Source: an uncultured Lachnospiraceae bacterium (GTDB lineage: Bacteria > Bacillota > Clostridia > Lachnospirales > Lachnospiraceae). From it: a stretch of 34,940 nucleotides of DNA. The stretch is from NCBI GenBank assembly GCA_947629585.1, contig CANREH010000025.1:1-34940 (forward strand), given 5' to 3'. Below, in pieces: positions 16,445 to 24,643 of this stretch. Position 1 is the first letter of the stretch, and every line of letters starts with the position of its first letter. The position numbers were made by a program, and so were the translations under genes. The notes beneath the pieces were generated by a model that was not told the origin of the DNA, did not search any database, and saw nothing but the letters and a program-made list of their open reading frames with translations.

Positions 16445-17239
16445 ATGATTACAAGTGTGTCAAACCCTCAGATGAAATTTCTGGGGAAGCTTATCAAAAA
16501 GGCGAAATTTCGCAGGGAGCAGGGGCTTTTTGCTGCCGAGGGGATTAAAATGGCGGCGGAGGCGGAAGAATTAAAGATAGTGAAAAAGCTCTATGTGACC
16601 GAAACCGGGCTGGAAGCCCTGGAAAAACGTCTTGGAAAGAAACCGGGCTGCGAAACAGAGCTGGTTTCCGAACAGGTGCTTTTTAATATTGCCGATACGG
16701 TTTCGCCGCAGGGAGTGCTGGCACTGGTAAAGATGCCGGAGTATGATCTGGAAGAGATCCTTAACCAGGAGCAGGCGAATCTGTTATTTCTTGAGGAAAT
16801 CCGCGATCCGGGGAATCTTGGAACGATTGTGCGGACAGCGGAGTGCGCCGGGGTAAACGGCATTATTTTAAGCGGCGGCTGCGTGGATTTATTTAATCCC
16901 AAGACGGTCCGCGCGACGATGGGCGCGGTTTTCCGGATGCCATTTGTATATACGGAGCAGTTTCCTGCGGCTATGGAGACGGCGAAGAAAAAAGGAATCC
17001 GGGTATTCGGGGCGCACCTGCAGGGGACGAGGGATTTTTTTGCAGAGGATTACCGGGGAAAGACGGCGTTTGTGATTGGGAACGAAGCCAAAGGGATGTC
17101 GCCTGCGGCGGCAGAAGCGTCTTTCCTTGTGAAAATCCCGATGGAGGGCGGTTCGGAATCGTTAAATGCTTCTGTTGCGGCGGCGGTGATGATGTATGAG
17201 GCATACAGGCAGAAGCGCAGGGGAAAGATGGAAAAATAA
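16445..17239 (+). CDS. SpoU/TrmH-family RNA 2'-O-methyltransferase
   Basis: SAM-dependent methyltransferase of the knotted SPOUT class acting on rRNA or tRNA ribose. The 264-residue protein has an N-terminal substrate-binding domain (KFRREQGLFAAEGIKM) and the three SPOUT motifs: EEIRDPGNLGTIVRTAEC (motif 1), FVIGNEAKGMS (motif 2) and PMEGGSESLNASVAAAVMMYE (motif 3). The closest named relatives are RlmB-like enzymes and the YsgA/TsnR group; the exact nucleotide cannot be told. It sits 10 bases after ktrA and 38 bases before the DUF368 gene in the same run. There is no obvious functional link with potassium uptake. Confidence 0.9.
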   Translation: MITSVSNPQMKFLGKLIKKAKFRREQGLFAAEGIKMAAEAEELKIVKKLYVTETGLEALEKRLGKKPGCETELVSEQVLFNIADTVSPQGVLALVKMPEYDLEEILNQEQANLLFLEEIRDPGNLGTIVRTAECAGVNGIILSGGCVDLFNPKTVRATMGAVFRMPFVYTEQFPAAMETAKKKGIRVFGAHLQGTRDFFAEDYRGKTAFVIGNEAKGMSPAAAEASFLVKIPMEGGSESLNASVAAAVMMYEAYRQKRRGKMEK

Positions 17240-17277
17240 AATTTGGAAAGAAAGGAAACAGCCAAAGGAGATAGGTT

Positions 17278-18135
17278 ATGAAGTATTTGATTGACATTTT
17301 AAAGGGAATTGTGATTGGGATTGCCAACATTATCCCGGGCGTGAGCGGCGGCACGATGATGGTGTCTATGGGAATTTATGATAAAATTATTTCCAGCATC
17401 ACGGGCTTATTTCAGCATTTAAAAGAAAGCATTATAACGCTGCTTCCGTATGGGATTGGCATGGTGATTGGCATTGTCGGGCCTGCGTTTTTGATTAAAT
17501 ATCTGTTTGCGCACTATGCCTTCGCGACTTCCATGGCGTTTATCGGGCTGATCCTCGGCGGCGTTCCGATTATTTTAAAAAGGATTACGGGAAAGAAGTT
17601 CTGTGCAAAGAATATTGCCGCTTTCCTGGTAATGTTTGTGTTTATTATCGGGCTAAAGCTGGCCGGAGGGACAGGAAGCGATGTGTCCCTGGAGCATATC
17701 AGCGTGCTTTTGATGGCGGAGCTGTTCCTTGTCGGCGTGATTGCGGCTGCAACTATGGTGATTCCGGGCGTGAGCGGCTCGATGGTATTAATGCTTCTTG
17801 GATTCTATAATCCGGTTCTGACGACGGTGACGGATTTTGTCAGCGCGCTGGCGGCTTTTGACAGCGGAATAATCGTACATAATGCCCTGCTTTTGATCCC
17901 GTTCGGCATCGGCGTCCTGCTGGGGATTTTCGCCGTTGCAAAGCTGATTGAATTGTTAATCCAAAAGCAGGAGTCTATGACTTTTTCCGGAATTTTCGGC
18001 CTGGTTGCCGCTTCCCCGGTTGTGGTGCTGATGGAAACAGATTTATCTTCCGGGCTTGGCGCCGTCAGCATTGCCGTGGGCATTGTGACGTTTCTTTGTG
18101 GCTGCGCCGTGGCTTACGTGCTTTCCGGAAAGTAA
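17278..18135 (+). CDS. popT: DUF368 membrane protein (PopT-like polyprenyl-phosphate transporter)
   Basis: Polytopic membrane protein of 285 residues. The paired conserved loops IIPGVSGGTM (about 19-28) and MVIPGVSGSMVLML (about 160-173) are the hallmark of the DUF368 family. Members have been shown in other bacteria to recycle undecaprenyl phosphate across the membrane, together with DedA-family UptA; I infer the same role here from family membership. The start has a strong AAAGGAGAT site. The zinc-type binding protein gene begins 12 bases after the stop, so transcription is shared. Confidence 0.88.
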   Translation: MKYLIDILKGIVIGIANIIPGVSGGTMMVSMGIYDKIISSITGLFQHLKESIITLLPYGIGMVIGIVGPAFLIKYLFAHYAFATSMAFIGLILGGVPIILKRITGKKFCAKNIAAFLVMFVFIIGLKLAGGTGSDVSLEHISVLLMAELFLVGVIAAATMVIPGVSGSMVLMLLGFYNPVLTTVTDFVSALAAFDSGIIVHNALLLIPFGIGVLLGIFAVAKLIELLIQKQESMTFSGIFGLVAASPVVVLMETDLSSGLGAVSIAVGIVTFLCGCAVAYVLSGK

Positions 18136-18147
18136 AGGGGAATGTTT

Positions 18148-19107
18148 ATGAGATTCAAAAAAGATCTGATTCTTTTGGGAATTCTGGGAATTGTCGCCAT
18201 CGTTTCCGCCGGGATTACGGTACTTTTTAATGGCGGAACGGAAAAAAAGGAACCAAAGCTTCAGATTACGGCATCGTTTTACCCGATGTATATCATTACC
18301 CTGAATCTTACGGAAGATGTAGACGGGGTAGAGGCAGGCTGCATGACGCAGAACCAGACAGGCTGCCTGCACGATTACCAGATGACGACAAGGGATATGA
18401 AAACGCTGGAAAATACCGATATTTTCGTGATTAACGGCGGAGGGATGGAAAGCTTCTTAGAGGATGTGATCAAAAGCAATCCTTCCCTGACTGTCCTGGA
18501 CGCGGGAGAAAAGCTTACGGAAGTGTTAGAGAGCCATAAGGAGCATCCTGCTTCCGGGGACGGAGAGCAGGAAGAGGAAGGAAATGCGCATTTCTGGCTG
18601 AATCCGGAATACTACTGCACACAGATCCGGACGGTGGCGGAAGGGCTTGCCGCATGGGATAAAGATCATGCGGAAAAATACCGGGAAAATGCGGATGCTT
18701 ATGTGGAAAAAGTGGAGAAAATTGCGGAGGAACTAAAGAAATTAAAGGTTTCCAGCGGCAGCGTGATTGTTTTCCATGATGCCTTTGCCTATCTTGCGGA
18801 ATACCTGGGGCTTAAGGTTGCCCGTATTGTTGAGCTTGACGGGGAAACATCCCTGGGAGCGGGAGAAGTAGCGGAGATTATGGAAGAAGTGAGAAGCGAA
18901 AATATTTCCTGTCTGTTTACCGAGGCGCAGTACAGCCTGGAAGCTGCCGATACGATAGAAAAAGAGACAGGCGCGGTTTCCTATGTGATAGATTCCCTGG
19001 TGACAGGGGACGGAGGGAAGGATTCTTATCTTGAAGGGATGGAGCGGAATCTGGAAGTGTTAAAAAAGGCGTTTGGTACGTTACGGTTCCGGGAGGGCGG
19101 ATATTGA
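18148..19107 (+). CDS. znuA: Metal ABC transporter substrate-binding protein (ZnuA/AdcA family)
   Basis: Extracytoplasmic cluster A-I binding protein for Zn2+ or Mn2+. Likely ligands: the His in LHDYQMTTRDM, the His in AHFWLNPEYY, the His in VFHDAFAYL and an acidic residue in LFTEAQYS. The short His/acidic loop before HFWLNP (ESHKEHPASGDGEQEEE) favours zinc. A hydrophobic segment covers about 6-26, but no lipobox cysteine follows, so anchoring is probably by an uncleaved helix, unusual for Gram-positive relatives. I chose the ATG at 18148 because GGGG is 7 bases before it; the ATG at 18142 is too close. The stop overlaps the znuC start. Confidence 0.9.
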   Translation: MRFKKDLILLGILGIVAIVSAGITVLFNGGTEKKEPKLQITASFYPMYIITLNLTEDVDGVEAGCMTQNQTGCLHDYQMTTRDMKTLENTDIFVINGGGMESFLEDVIKSNPSLTVLDAGEKLTEVLESHKEHPASGDGEQEEEGNAHFWLNPEYYCTQIRTVAEGLAAWDKDHAEKYRENADAYVEKVEKIAEELKKLKVSSGSVIVFHDAFAYLAEYLGLKVARIVELDGETSLGAGEVAEIMEEVRSENISCLFTEAQYSLEAADTIEKETGAVSYVIDSLVTGDGGKDSYLEGMERNLEVLKKAFGTLRFREGGY

Positions 19108-19886
19108 AAAAAGAAGCAGAGATGGAAAAAGAGTGCCGCCTGGCGGCACCGTCAAAAAAAGCGGTCAGGGCGTGCGGCTTCCATTGTATTAAGGTGAAGG
19201 ATCTCGGCGTAAAGCTGGAAAACGAAGTGATTTTAGAGCATGTCAATCTCCATATCCACTGCGGGCGGCTGATTTCCGTGATTGGGAAAAACGGGGCGGG
19301 CAAAAGCACGTTAATCCGGGCAATTCTGGGGGAAGTCCCTTATACCGGATCGATTGAGTTCCGGGATGTCCGGCAGAAGACGGCGGAAAAGCTCCGGATT
19401 GGCTATGTCCCGCAGCATTTGAATATTGAGAAAAATTCGCCGACCAGCGTTTATGACCTGTTTGCAAGCTTTATTTCCCGCGTTCCGGTGTTTTTGTGCA
19501 AAAAAAAGCCGGTGGAAGAGAAGATAAAAAAGCAGCTTGCCATGTTCCAGGCGGAGGATTTGTTAAATAAAAGGGTCTGTGATCTGTCCGGCGGGCAGTT
19601 ACAGAGGGTTTTACTGTCGCTGGCAGTCTGCCCGCTGCCCAACCTCCTTTTGTTGGACGAGCCTGTGTCGGGGATTGACCAGAAAGGGATGGATTCCTTT
19701 TACCAGACAATCCATCGGCTGAAAACTCGTTATGACCTGTCTATTTTGATGGTTTCCCATGATCTGGAGTACGTCAGGAGATATTCGGATCAGGTGGTTC
19801 TGCTGGAAAAAACGGTCATAAAGCAGGGAACGCCGGAGGAAATTTTTAAAAGCAGGGAATATAAAGAAACCTTTGTGTCAGGCTGA
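19104..19886 (+). CDS. znuC: Metal ABC transporter ATP-binding protein (ZnuC family)
   Basis: ATPase subunit of the zinc-type importer: Walker A GKNGAGKST (61-69), signature LSGGQLQRVLL, Walker B NLLLLDEP and the switch histidine in MVSHD. The start is TTG, overlapping the znuA stop (TTGA), with GGAGG 7 bases upstream. The N-terminus is about 25 residues longer than usual and contains CGFHCIKV, a Cys/His-bearing segment just before the ATPase fold. A later ATG at residue 7 is possible but would keep this segment. The protein functions with ZnuA and ZnuB. Confidence 0.92.
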   Translation: MKKEAEMEKECRLAAPSKKAVRACGFHCIKVKDLGVKLENEVILEHVNLHIHCGRLISVIGKNGAGKSTLIRAILGEVPYTGSIEFRDVRQKTAEKLRIGYVPQHLNIEKNSPTSVYDLFASFISRVPVFLCKKKPVEEKIKKQLAMFQAEDLLNKRVCDLSGGQLQRVLLSLAVCPLPNLLLLDEPVSGIDQKGMDSFYQTIHRLKTRYDLSILMVSHDLEYVRRYSDQVVLLEKTVIKQGTPEEIFKSREYKETFVSG

Positions 19887-19903
19887 TAAGGAAGGGAAAG
19901 GGT

Positions 19904-20749
19904 ATGCTTGCAGGAATTTACGGGCTGATGGAGTCATTTCTCCCGTTTTCTTTTATGAAATATGATTTTATCAAAAATTCTTTTTTGGCAATCCTGATTA
20001 TAACGCCGTTATTCGGGCTTCTGGGAACCATGATTGTCAATAATAAAATGGCATTTTTTTCCGACGCGCTCGGGCATTCCGCATTTACCGGGATTGCGCT
20101 GGGAACGCTGCTTGGGATTGCCAATACCGATCTGTCTATGGCGGGGTTTGCAGTCGTGTTTGCGCTTGTGTTAAATGTCATTAAGCGCAGAAAAACGATT
20201 TCTGCCGATACGATTATTTCGGTATTTTCCTCTGTCAGCATGGCGGCGGGGCTTGTAATGCTGTCAAAAAACGGGGAATTTTCCAAATATTCTTCCCTGC
20301 TGGTGGGGGACATCTTAAGTATTCAGCCAAAGGAGATTCTTTTGCTATTTGGGATTTTTCTGCTGACTTTAGTATTTTTTGGCTGCTGCTTCAATGCCCT
20401 CCATGCGCAGAGCGTTCACGAAGCCCTGGCAAGGAGCCGGGGCGTGCCTGTCGCTGCCGTGGACAATGCGTTTTCTGTCCTGATTGCGCTGATTGTGATG
20501 TTTTCCATCCGCTGGGTGGGGATTCTCATTATCAATGCCCTTTTGATCCTGCCTGCGGCGGCGGCAAGGAATTTGGCTTCCAATATGAGGGAGTACCACC
20601 GCTTTTCCGTGGCAATCTCCCTGTTTTCGGGAGTGACGGGGCTGTTATTGTCGTTTTATAATGATACGGCGACCGGGCCGACGATCGTCCTGGCAGCGGC
20701 AGCCGTCTTTTTCCTCTCCCTGGGTGCAAAGGTGGTGTTTCATTTATGA
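19904..20749 (+). CDS. znuB: Metal ABC transporter permease (ZnuB family)
   Basis: Membrane channel subunit of the zinc/manganese importer: 281 residues with about eight hydrophobic segments and the family stretches FFSDALGHSAFTGIALG near the N-terminus and WVGILIINALLILPAAAARN near residue 210. It is preceded by AAGGGAAAGGG and lies 17 bases after znuC. The stop overlaps the next start (ATGA). No Zur/Fur-type operator was recognisable; the transcript seems to come from the distant ktrB promoter, so zinc control would have to come from an internal promoter that I did not find. Confidence 0.92.
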   Translation: MLAGIYGLMESFLPFSFMKYDFIKNSFLAILIITPLFGLLGTMIVNNKMAFFSDALGHSAFTGIALGTLLGIANTDLSMAGFAVVFALVLNVIKRRKTISADTIISVFSSVSMAAGLVMLSKNGEFSKYSSLLVGDILSIQPKEILLLFGIFLLTLVFFGCCFNALHAQSVHEALARSRGVPVAAVDNAFSVLIALIVMFSIRWVGILIINALLILPAAAARNLASNMREYHRFSVAISLFSGVTGLLLSFYNDTATGPTIVLAAAAVFFLSLGAKVVFHL

Positions 20750-21870
20750 CCAGGCGTCAGATTTATACAAGGTTCCTTGTGCATATCCTGTTTTACCTGC
20801 TGATCTGCCTTTTCTGTATTTTTGTCCTGCCGAGGCTTGCGGTATTTTTCCTGCCGTTTGTAATCGGCTGGATCATTTCGGCGATTGCCAACCCGCTGGT
20901 GCGGTACTTGGAAAAGCATATTAAGATTGTGAGGAAACATGGCTCGATGCTTGTGATTATCGGCGTTATTGCGATTATCGGCGCGGCGATTTACGGGCTT
21001 GGCGTGGTTGCCGTCCATGAGGTGTTCTCCCTGGTCGATGATCTTCCCGCCATTTATGAGGAATTTCGGGAGCAGTTTGCCGTTTTGAGCGTGCATTTGG
21101 AGGAACTGTTAAAAAATGTCCCGTTGTTTTCCGGGAATAATAATATTGAAGATGTTTCCGGCAGTCTGCCGGAGGCCTTTTCCGATTTTTTGGGCGGGGC
21201 AAAGCTTCCGACGATTTCCACCGCAAGCCATGCCTTCCATAATGTGGCGGACGGGCTGCTTGCGGCGATTATGGTATTTTTATCCGCCTACTTTTTCATT
21301 GTGGAGAGGGAAAATATTTTAAAAACCGTATCCGCAGCCATGCCGGAGACGTTAAGGAAGCATGTGGAGATCATTACAGACAGCTTTGTGAAAGCTGTCG
21401 GCGGCTATTTCCGGGCGCAGTTAAAGCTGGCGGTGGTGGTCTTTGCGGTTTTGTATATAGGGTTTAAAATCATTGGCGTAAAATACTCCTGCCTGCTTGC
21501 CATTGTCGTGGCGCTTTTAGATTTCCTGCCTGTTTTCGGGACAGGATTTGTCATCTGGCCGTGGGCATTGTGGTCGTTGCTGGTCGGGGATTATATGAAG
21601 GTAGCGGCGCTGCTTGTGATCTATGTCCTCTGCCAGCTTATCAAGCAGCTCTTACAGCCGAAGATGGTCGGCGACAGCATCGGCATGGCGCCGCTTACAA
21701 CGCTGATTTTTCTTTACAGCGGATACCGGATGGGGGGATTCTTAGGAATGTTAATCGGGATTCCGGTGGGAATGGTGCTGATTAACTTTTATCAGGCGGG
21801 GGCATTTGCCCTGCTGATCGAAGATATCAAAAACGTATCAAAAGATTTGGAAGAGCATTATTGGAGGTGA
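20746..21870 (+). CDS. ytvI: AI-2E-family membrane protein (YtvI-like)
   Basis: Polytopic protein of 374 residues of the PF01594 family, whose members include the sporulation membrane protein YtvI, Na+/H+ antiporters and an autoinducer exporter. Two N-terminal membrane helices are followed by a third near 70-90, a soluble middle region (about 95-165), and five or six helices. The conserved stretch LLDFLPVFGTGFVIWPWAL and the later QPKMVGDSIGMAPLTTL match YtvI-type proteins. The start overlaps the znuB stop by four bases. It is the last gene of the run. Function is inferred only at family level. Confidence 0.85.
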   Translation: MTRRQIYTRFLVHILFYLLICLFCIFVLPRLAVFFLPFVIGWIISAIANPLVRYLEKHIKIVRKHGSMLVIIGVIAIIGAAIYGLGVVAVHEVFSLVDDLPAIYEEFREQFAVLSVHLEELLKNVPLFSGNNNIEDVSGSLPEAFSDFLGGAKLPTISTASHAFHNVADGLLAAIMVFLSAYFFIVERENILKTVSAAMPETLRKHVEIITDSFVKAVGGYFRAQLKLAVVVFAVLYIGFKIIGVKYSCLLAIVVALLDFLPVFGTGFVIWPWALWSLLVGDYMKVAALLVIYVLCQLIKQLLQPKMVGDSIGMAPLTTLIFLYSGYRMGGFLGMLIGIPVGMVLINFYQAGAFALLIEDIKNVSKDLEEHYWR

Positions 21871-21924
21871 TAAGCGTTTGGATGGAGGGAGAAATTAATG
21901 ACAGTTTGTAAAGTAAGGGGTGTG

Positions 21925-22103
21925 TAACTGCAATTAGTCTTTTGGATTCTGTTAATAGAAATGCCACTGTCACAGACAGTTTCTTTTGAAAATCCTGAAT
22001 TTTTTGCAGATAAAAAATTATCAATTCGTACCGGACTTTTCAAAAGAAATGTCTGGCCGCGTGGCTGTTGAAAAGCAATATGTGAAAAGACTAATTGCAG
22101 TTA
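21925..22103 (+). repeat. Dispersed hairpin repeat, copy B, with 19-base terminal inverted repeats
   Basis: A 179-base element bounded by perfect inverted repeats TAACTGCAATTAGTCTTTT (21925-21943) and its complement (22085-22103). TGTAAAGTAAGG occurs just outside on both sides (21907-21918 and 22104-22115), like a target duplication, with six extra bases on the left. Inside are ACTGTC-ACA-GACAGT (21966-21980) and a stem of TTTCTTTTGAAAA with TTTTCAAAAGAAA. The core matches copy A in opposite orientation. No full-length reading frame is present. The size and ends resemble a miniature inverted-repeat element. It fills the gap between ytvI and the transporter. Confidence 0.85.
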
Positions 22104-22134
22104 TGTAAAGTAAGGATTAAATGAGGGGGAAAGA

Positions 22135-23535
22135 ATGTTGAGAGAGAAAACTACGGCAACTGGAAAGAAAACGGGAAGGGAAAAGTTCGGCTCCCGGCTG
22201 GGCTTTATTTTAATTTCCGCAGGATGTGCGATTGGGCTGGGGAATGTCTGGCGGTTCCCGTATGTGACAGGACAGTACGGAGGCGCCGCCTTTGTGCTGA
22301 TTTATCTGTTTTTCCTGCTTATTTTGGGGCTGCCGATTGTGGTGATGGAATTTTCCGTGGGCAGGGCCAGCCGGGCGAGCGTGGCAATGTCGTTTGACAA
22401 GCTGGAGCCGGAGGGGACGAAATGGCATCTCCATAAATATACGGCGATGGCGGGCAATTATCTCCTGATGATGTTTTACACGACCATCGGGGGATGGATC
22501 CTGCTGTACTTTTTCCGTACCGTTACCGGGCATTTTGAGGGGATGGACACGGCGGAGGTGTCGGGGGAGTTCGCCGGGCTGATGGAACAGCCGGGCCTGA
22601 TGACGGGCTGTATGCTCATTGTCGTGGTGCTGTGCTTCGGCGTATGCAGCCTGGGGCTGGAAAAGGGAGTGGAGAAGATTACCAAAGTGATGATGGTTCT
22701 TCTGCTCTTTCTGATGGTGGTGCTTGCCGTCCATTCTGCAATTCTTCCGAATGCAGGGGAAGGCATCCGGTTTTATCTGCTTCCTGATTTTGGCAAAGTG
22801 AAGGAAGTCGGCTGGGCTAAGGTGATTTTTGCCGCTATGGGGCAGTCGTTCTTTACCTTAAGTATCGGAATCGGCGCGCTTGCCATTTTCGGGAGCTATA
22901 TTGACAAAGAGCGGGCGTTATTTGGCGAGGCTGTCAGCGTGACGGTGCTGGATACCTGCGTGGCGCTGATTGCGGGCATGATTATTTTCCCTGCCTGCTA
23001 TGCCTTCGGCATCCAGCCGGACAGCGGCCCGAACCTGTTATTTATCACGCTGCCGAATATTTTTAACGATATGGCAGGCGGACGGATCTGGGGCTCTGTA
23101 TTCTTTTTATGTATGTTATTTGCGGCAGGCTCTACGATTATTGCCGTCTTTGAAAATATCATAGCGTTTGCTATGGATTTGGGCGGGCTCAGCCGAAAAA
23201 AGGCGGTTCTTTACAACCTGATTGCGATTGCCGTCCTGTCGCTTCCGTGCGTGTTCGGCTTTAATATTTTAAGCAGTGTGCAGCTATTGGGCGAAGGCTC
23301 GACAATCCTGGATTTTGAGGATTTCCTGGTCAGCAACAATTTACTGCCGCTCGGAAGCTTAGTTTACCTGTTCTTCTGCACCAGCCGCTACGGGTGGGGA
23401 TGGGAGCGCTTTTTAGAGGAGGCCAATACCGGGAAGGGATTAAAATTCCCAAAATGGGCAAGGGTGTATGTGTCCTATATCCTGCCGCTGATTGTGTTGG
23501 TGGTGTTCGTGCAGGGGTATCTGGCACTGTTATAA
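22135..23535 (+). CDS. Sodium-dependent transporter, neurotransmitter:sodium symporter family
   Basis: Twelve-helix-type Na+-coupled symporter of the LeuT/TnaT family, 466 residues. The first helix has the family motif ISAGCAIGLGNVWRFPYVTGQYGGAAF, whose unwound part binds substrate and sodium. Helix 6 (FFTLSIGIGALAIFGSY) and the following segments are also typical. Bacterial relatives import amino acids such as leucine or tryptophan; the substrate here is not determined. GAGGGGG lies 5-6 bases before the ATG. Repeat copy B lies immediately upstream and may carry or disturb its control region, because no clear promoter is seen in the remaining bases. Confidence 0.92.
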   Translation: MLREKTTATGKKTGREKFGSRLGFILISAGCAIGLGNVWRFPYVTGQYGGAAFVLIYLFFLLILGLPIVVMEFSVGRASRASVAMSFDKLEPEGTKWHLHKYTAMAGNYLLMMFYTTIGGWILLYFFRTVTGHFEGMDTAEVSGEFAGLMEQPGLMTGCMLIVVVLCFGVCSLGLEKGVEKITKVMMVLLLFLMVVLAVHSAILPNAGEGIRFYLLPDFGKVKEVGWAKVIFAAMGQSFFTLSIGIGALAIFGSYIDKERALFGEAVSVTVLDTCVALIAGMIIFPACYAFGIQPDSGPNLLFITLPNIFNDMAGGRIWGSVFFLCMLFAAGSTIIAVFENIIAFAMDLGGLSRKKAVLYNLIAIAVLSLPCVFGFNILSSVQLLGEGSTILDFEDFLVSNNLLPLGSLVYLFFCTSRYGWGWERFLEEANTGKGLKFPKWARVYVSYILPLIVLVVFVQGYLALL

Positions 23536-23546
23536 AAAATTTATGC

Positions 23547-23575
23547 TTGACAGAACCTCCCGGTTTGTGTATAAT
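23547..23575 (+). promoter_or_regulatory. Consensus promoter of the tRNA-Val/tRNA-Met unit
   Basis: TTGACA (23547-23552), 17-base spacer, TATAAT (23570-23575): a perfect housekeeping promoter 34 bases before the first tRNA. Confidence 0.92.
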
Positions 23576-23609
23576 AAGATTCGTGCTTGTGACAAGTGTT
23601 ACAGCATTC

Positions 23610-23682
23610 GGGATCTTAGCTCAGCTGGGAGAGCATCTGCCTTACAAGCAGAGGGTCATAGGTTCGAACCCTATAGGTCCCA
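23610..23682 (+). tRNA. tRNA-Val (anticodon TAC)
   Basis: Cloverleaf readable by eye: acceptor GGGATCT / AGGTCCC with one G-T pair, D-arm AGCTCAGCTGGGAGAGC, anticodon stem CTGCC / GCAG with TAC, and T-arm GGTTCGAACC. Discriminator A; CCA is not encoded. Confidence 0.95.
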
Positions 23683-23712
23683 TAAGCCGGAAGTTCCGGC
23701 AGAATTTCATAT

Positions 23713-23786
23713 GGCGGGATAGCTCAGTTGGCGAGAGCACACGGTTCATACCCGTGGTGTCGAGGGTTCAAATCCCCCTCCCGCTA
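23713..23786 (+). tRNA. tRNA-Met (anticodon CAT)
   Basis: Acceptor GGCGGGA / TCCCGCT, D-arm AGCTCAGTTGGCGAGAGC, anticodon stem CACGG / CCGTG around CAT, T-arm GGGTTCAAATCC. The paired first acceptor base argues against the initiator tRNA; elongator Met is most likely, tRNA-Ile2 with modified C cannot be excluded. CCA is not encoded. Confidence 0.92.
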
Positions 23787-23790
23787 TGAT

Positions 23791-23821
23791 AGCCTTGCAG
23801 GAATGCAGGGCTTTTTTTTTT
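23791..23821 (+). terminator. Terminator of the tRNA unit
   Basis: AGCCTTGC / GCAGGGCT stem (one G-T pair) followed by about ten T. Confidence 0.88.
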
Positions 23822-23918
23822 CATAGGAAATTTCTTCGGAATTTCCTATGGGGCCGCTTCCTTCGGAAACGGCTAAGATCCGAACAGATGCGGGCTTTGC
23901 CCGCTTTGTTCCGCAAAG
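23822..23918. repeat. String of three or four small hairpins downstream of the tRNAs
   Basis: Consecutive perfect or near-perfect stems: CATAGGAAATT / AATTTCCTATG (23822-23850, 11 bp), GCCGCTTCC / GGAAACGGC (23853-23873, one mismatch), GCGGGC-TTT-GCCCGC (23890-23904), and CTTTG / CAAAG just after. They fill the stretch between the tRNA terminator and the ispF leader. They do not have the T-tracts of terminators. Confidence 0.6.
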
Positions 23919-24022
23919 GCAAAGGAAAGGAGATCATGCCTGCAGGAATCGGCTGAAGTACCTGCTCTGTCAGAAGCGGCCGGGTTATGAATGGATCAAA
24001 GGATCAGAAAGAAGGAAAGCAT

Positions 24023-24574
24023 ATGAGAATTGGAATGGGTTATGATGTCCACCGCCTTGTAAAAGGCAGGGACTTGATTTTAGGCGGCGTGAAAATCCCT
24101 TATGAGCTGGGGCTTTTGGGGCATTCTGACGCAGATGTGCTTCTTCATGCCATTATGGACGCACTGCTTGGCGCCGCCGCGCTTGGAGATATCGGGAAGC
24201 ATTTTCCGGATACGGAGGAAAAATACCGGGGGATTTCCAGTATAGAGCTGTTAAAGCATGTGCATAATCTTTTGGAGCAGGAGGGGTATCTAATTGGAAA
24301 TATCGACGCTACGATCATTGCCCAGAAGCCGAAAATGGCAGGGCATATCCAGAAAATGCGGGAAAATATCGCAGAGGCTTTGCAGATCCCTGTAAGCAGG
24401 GTGAGCGTAAAGGCGACGACAGAGGAAGGGCTGGGCTTTACCGGAAACGGGGAGGGGATCTCTTCCCAGGCAGTCTGCCTGCTGGAACAGGTGGAAAATT
24501 ATGCCTATGACGGCCAGATGATGGCGGAAGGGTGCGAAAGCTGCCGCAGGCACTGCCATTCAGACCGGGAATAG
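24023..24574 (+). CDS. ispF: 2-C-methyl-D-erythritol 2,4-cyclodiphosphate synthase IspF
   Basis: MEP-pathway enzyme that cyclises CDP-methylerythritol 2-phosphate to MEcPP and CMP. Metal ligands D8, H10 (GYDVHRL) and H42 ([10 protein letters not shown]) and the CDP-binding T133/E135 ([11 protein letters not shown]) are present. I chose the ATG at 24023, because GAAGGAAAG precedes it and the protein starts [10 protein letters not shown] as in the family. The protein has 183 residues, about 25 more than normal: after AVCLLEQ comes a tail with CESCRRHC at 171-178. No ispD or other MEP gene is adjacent, and no promoter is clear, so it may be read through from the tRNA unit. Confidence 0.93.
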   Translation: MRIGMGYDVHRLVKGRDLILGGVKIPYELGLLGHSDADVLLHAIMDALLGAAALGDIGKHFPDTEEKYRGISSIELLKHVHNLLEQEGYLIGNIDATIIAQKPKMAGHIQKMRENIAEALQIPVSRVSVKATTEEGLGFTGNGEGISSQAVCLLEQVENYAYDGQMMAEGCESCRRHCHSDRE

Positions 24575-24610
24575 TTCTCTTTTCATGCAGCCTGATCTTC
24601 TTTGGAAATC

Positions 24611-24643
24611 GTGCCATGGCATATATCAGTCTTTGGCATGGCG
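24611..24643. other. Hairpin in the ispF-to-exported-protein gap
   Basis: GTGCCATG / CATGGCGC stem around a 17-base loop, without a T-run. A second small hairpin ATTTTTC-AAGA-GAAAAAT lies at 24694-24711. The rest of the 213-base gap shows nothing I can name, and no convincing promoter for the next gene. Confidence 0.4.

Noticed and set aside
23394-23789. Reading frames crossing the two tRNA genes
   Set aside because: They translate tRNA sequence and the end of the transporter in another frame; not genes.
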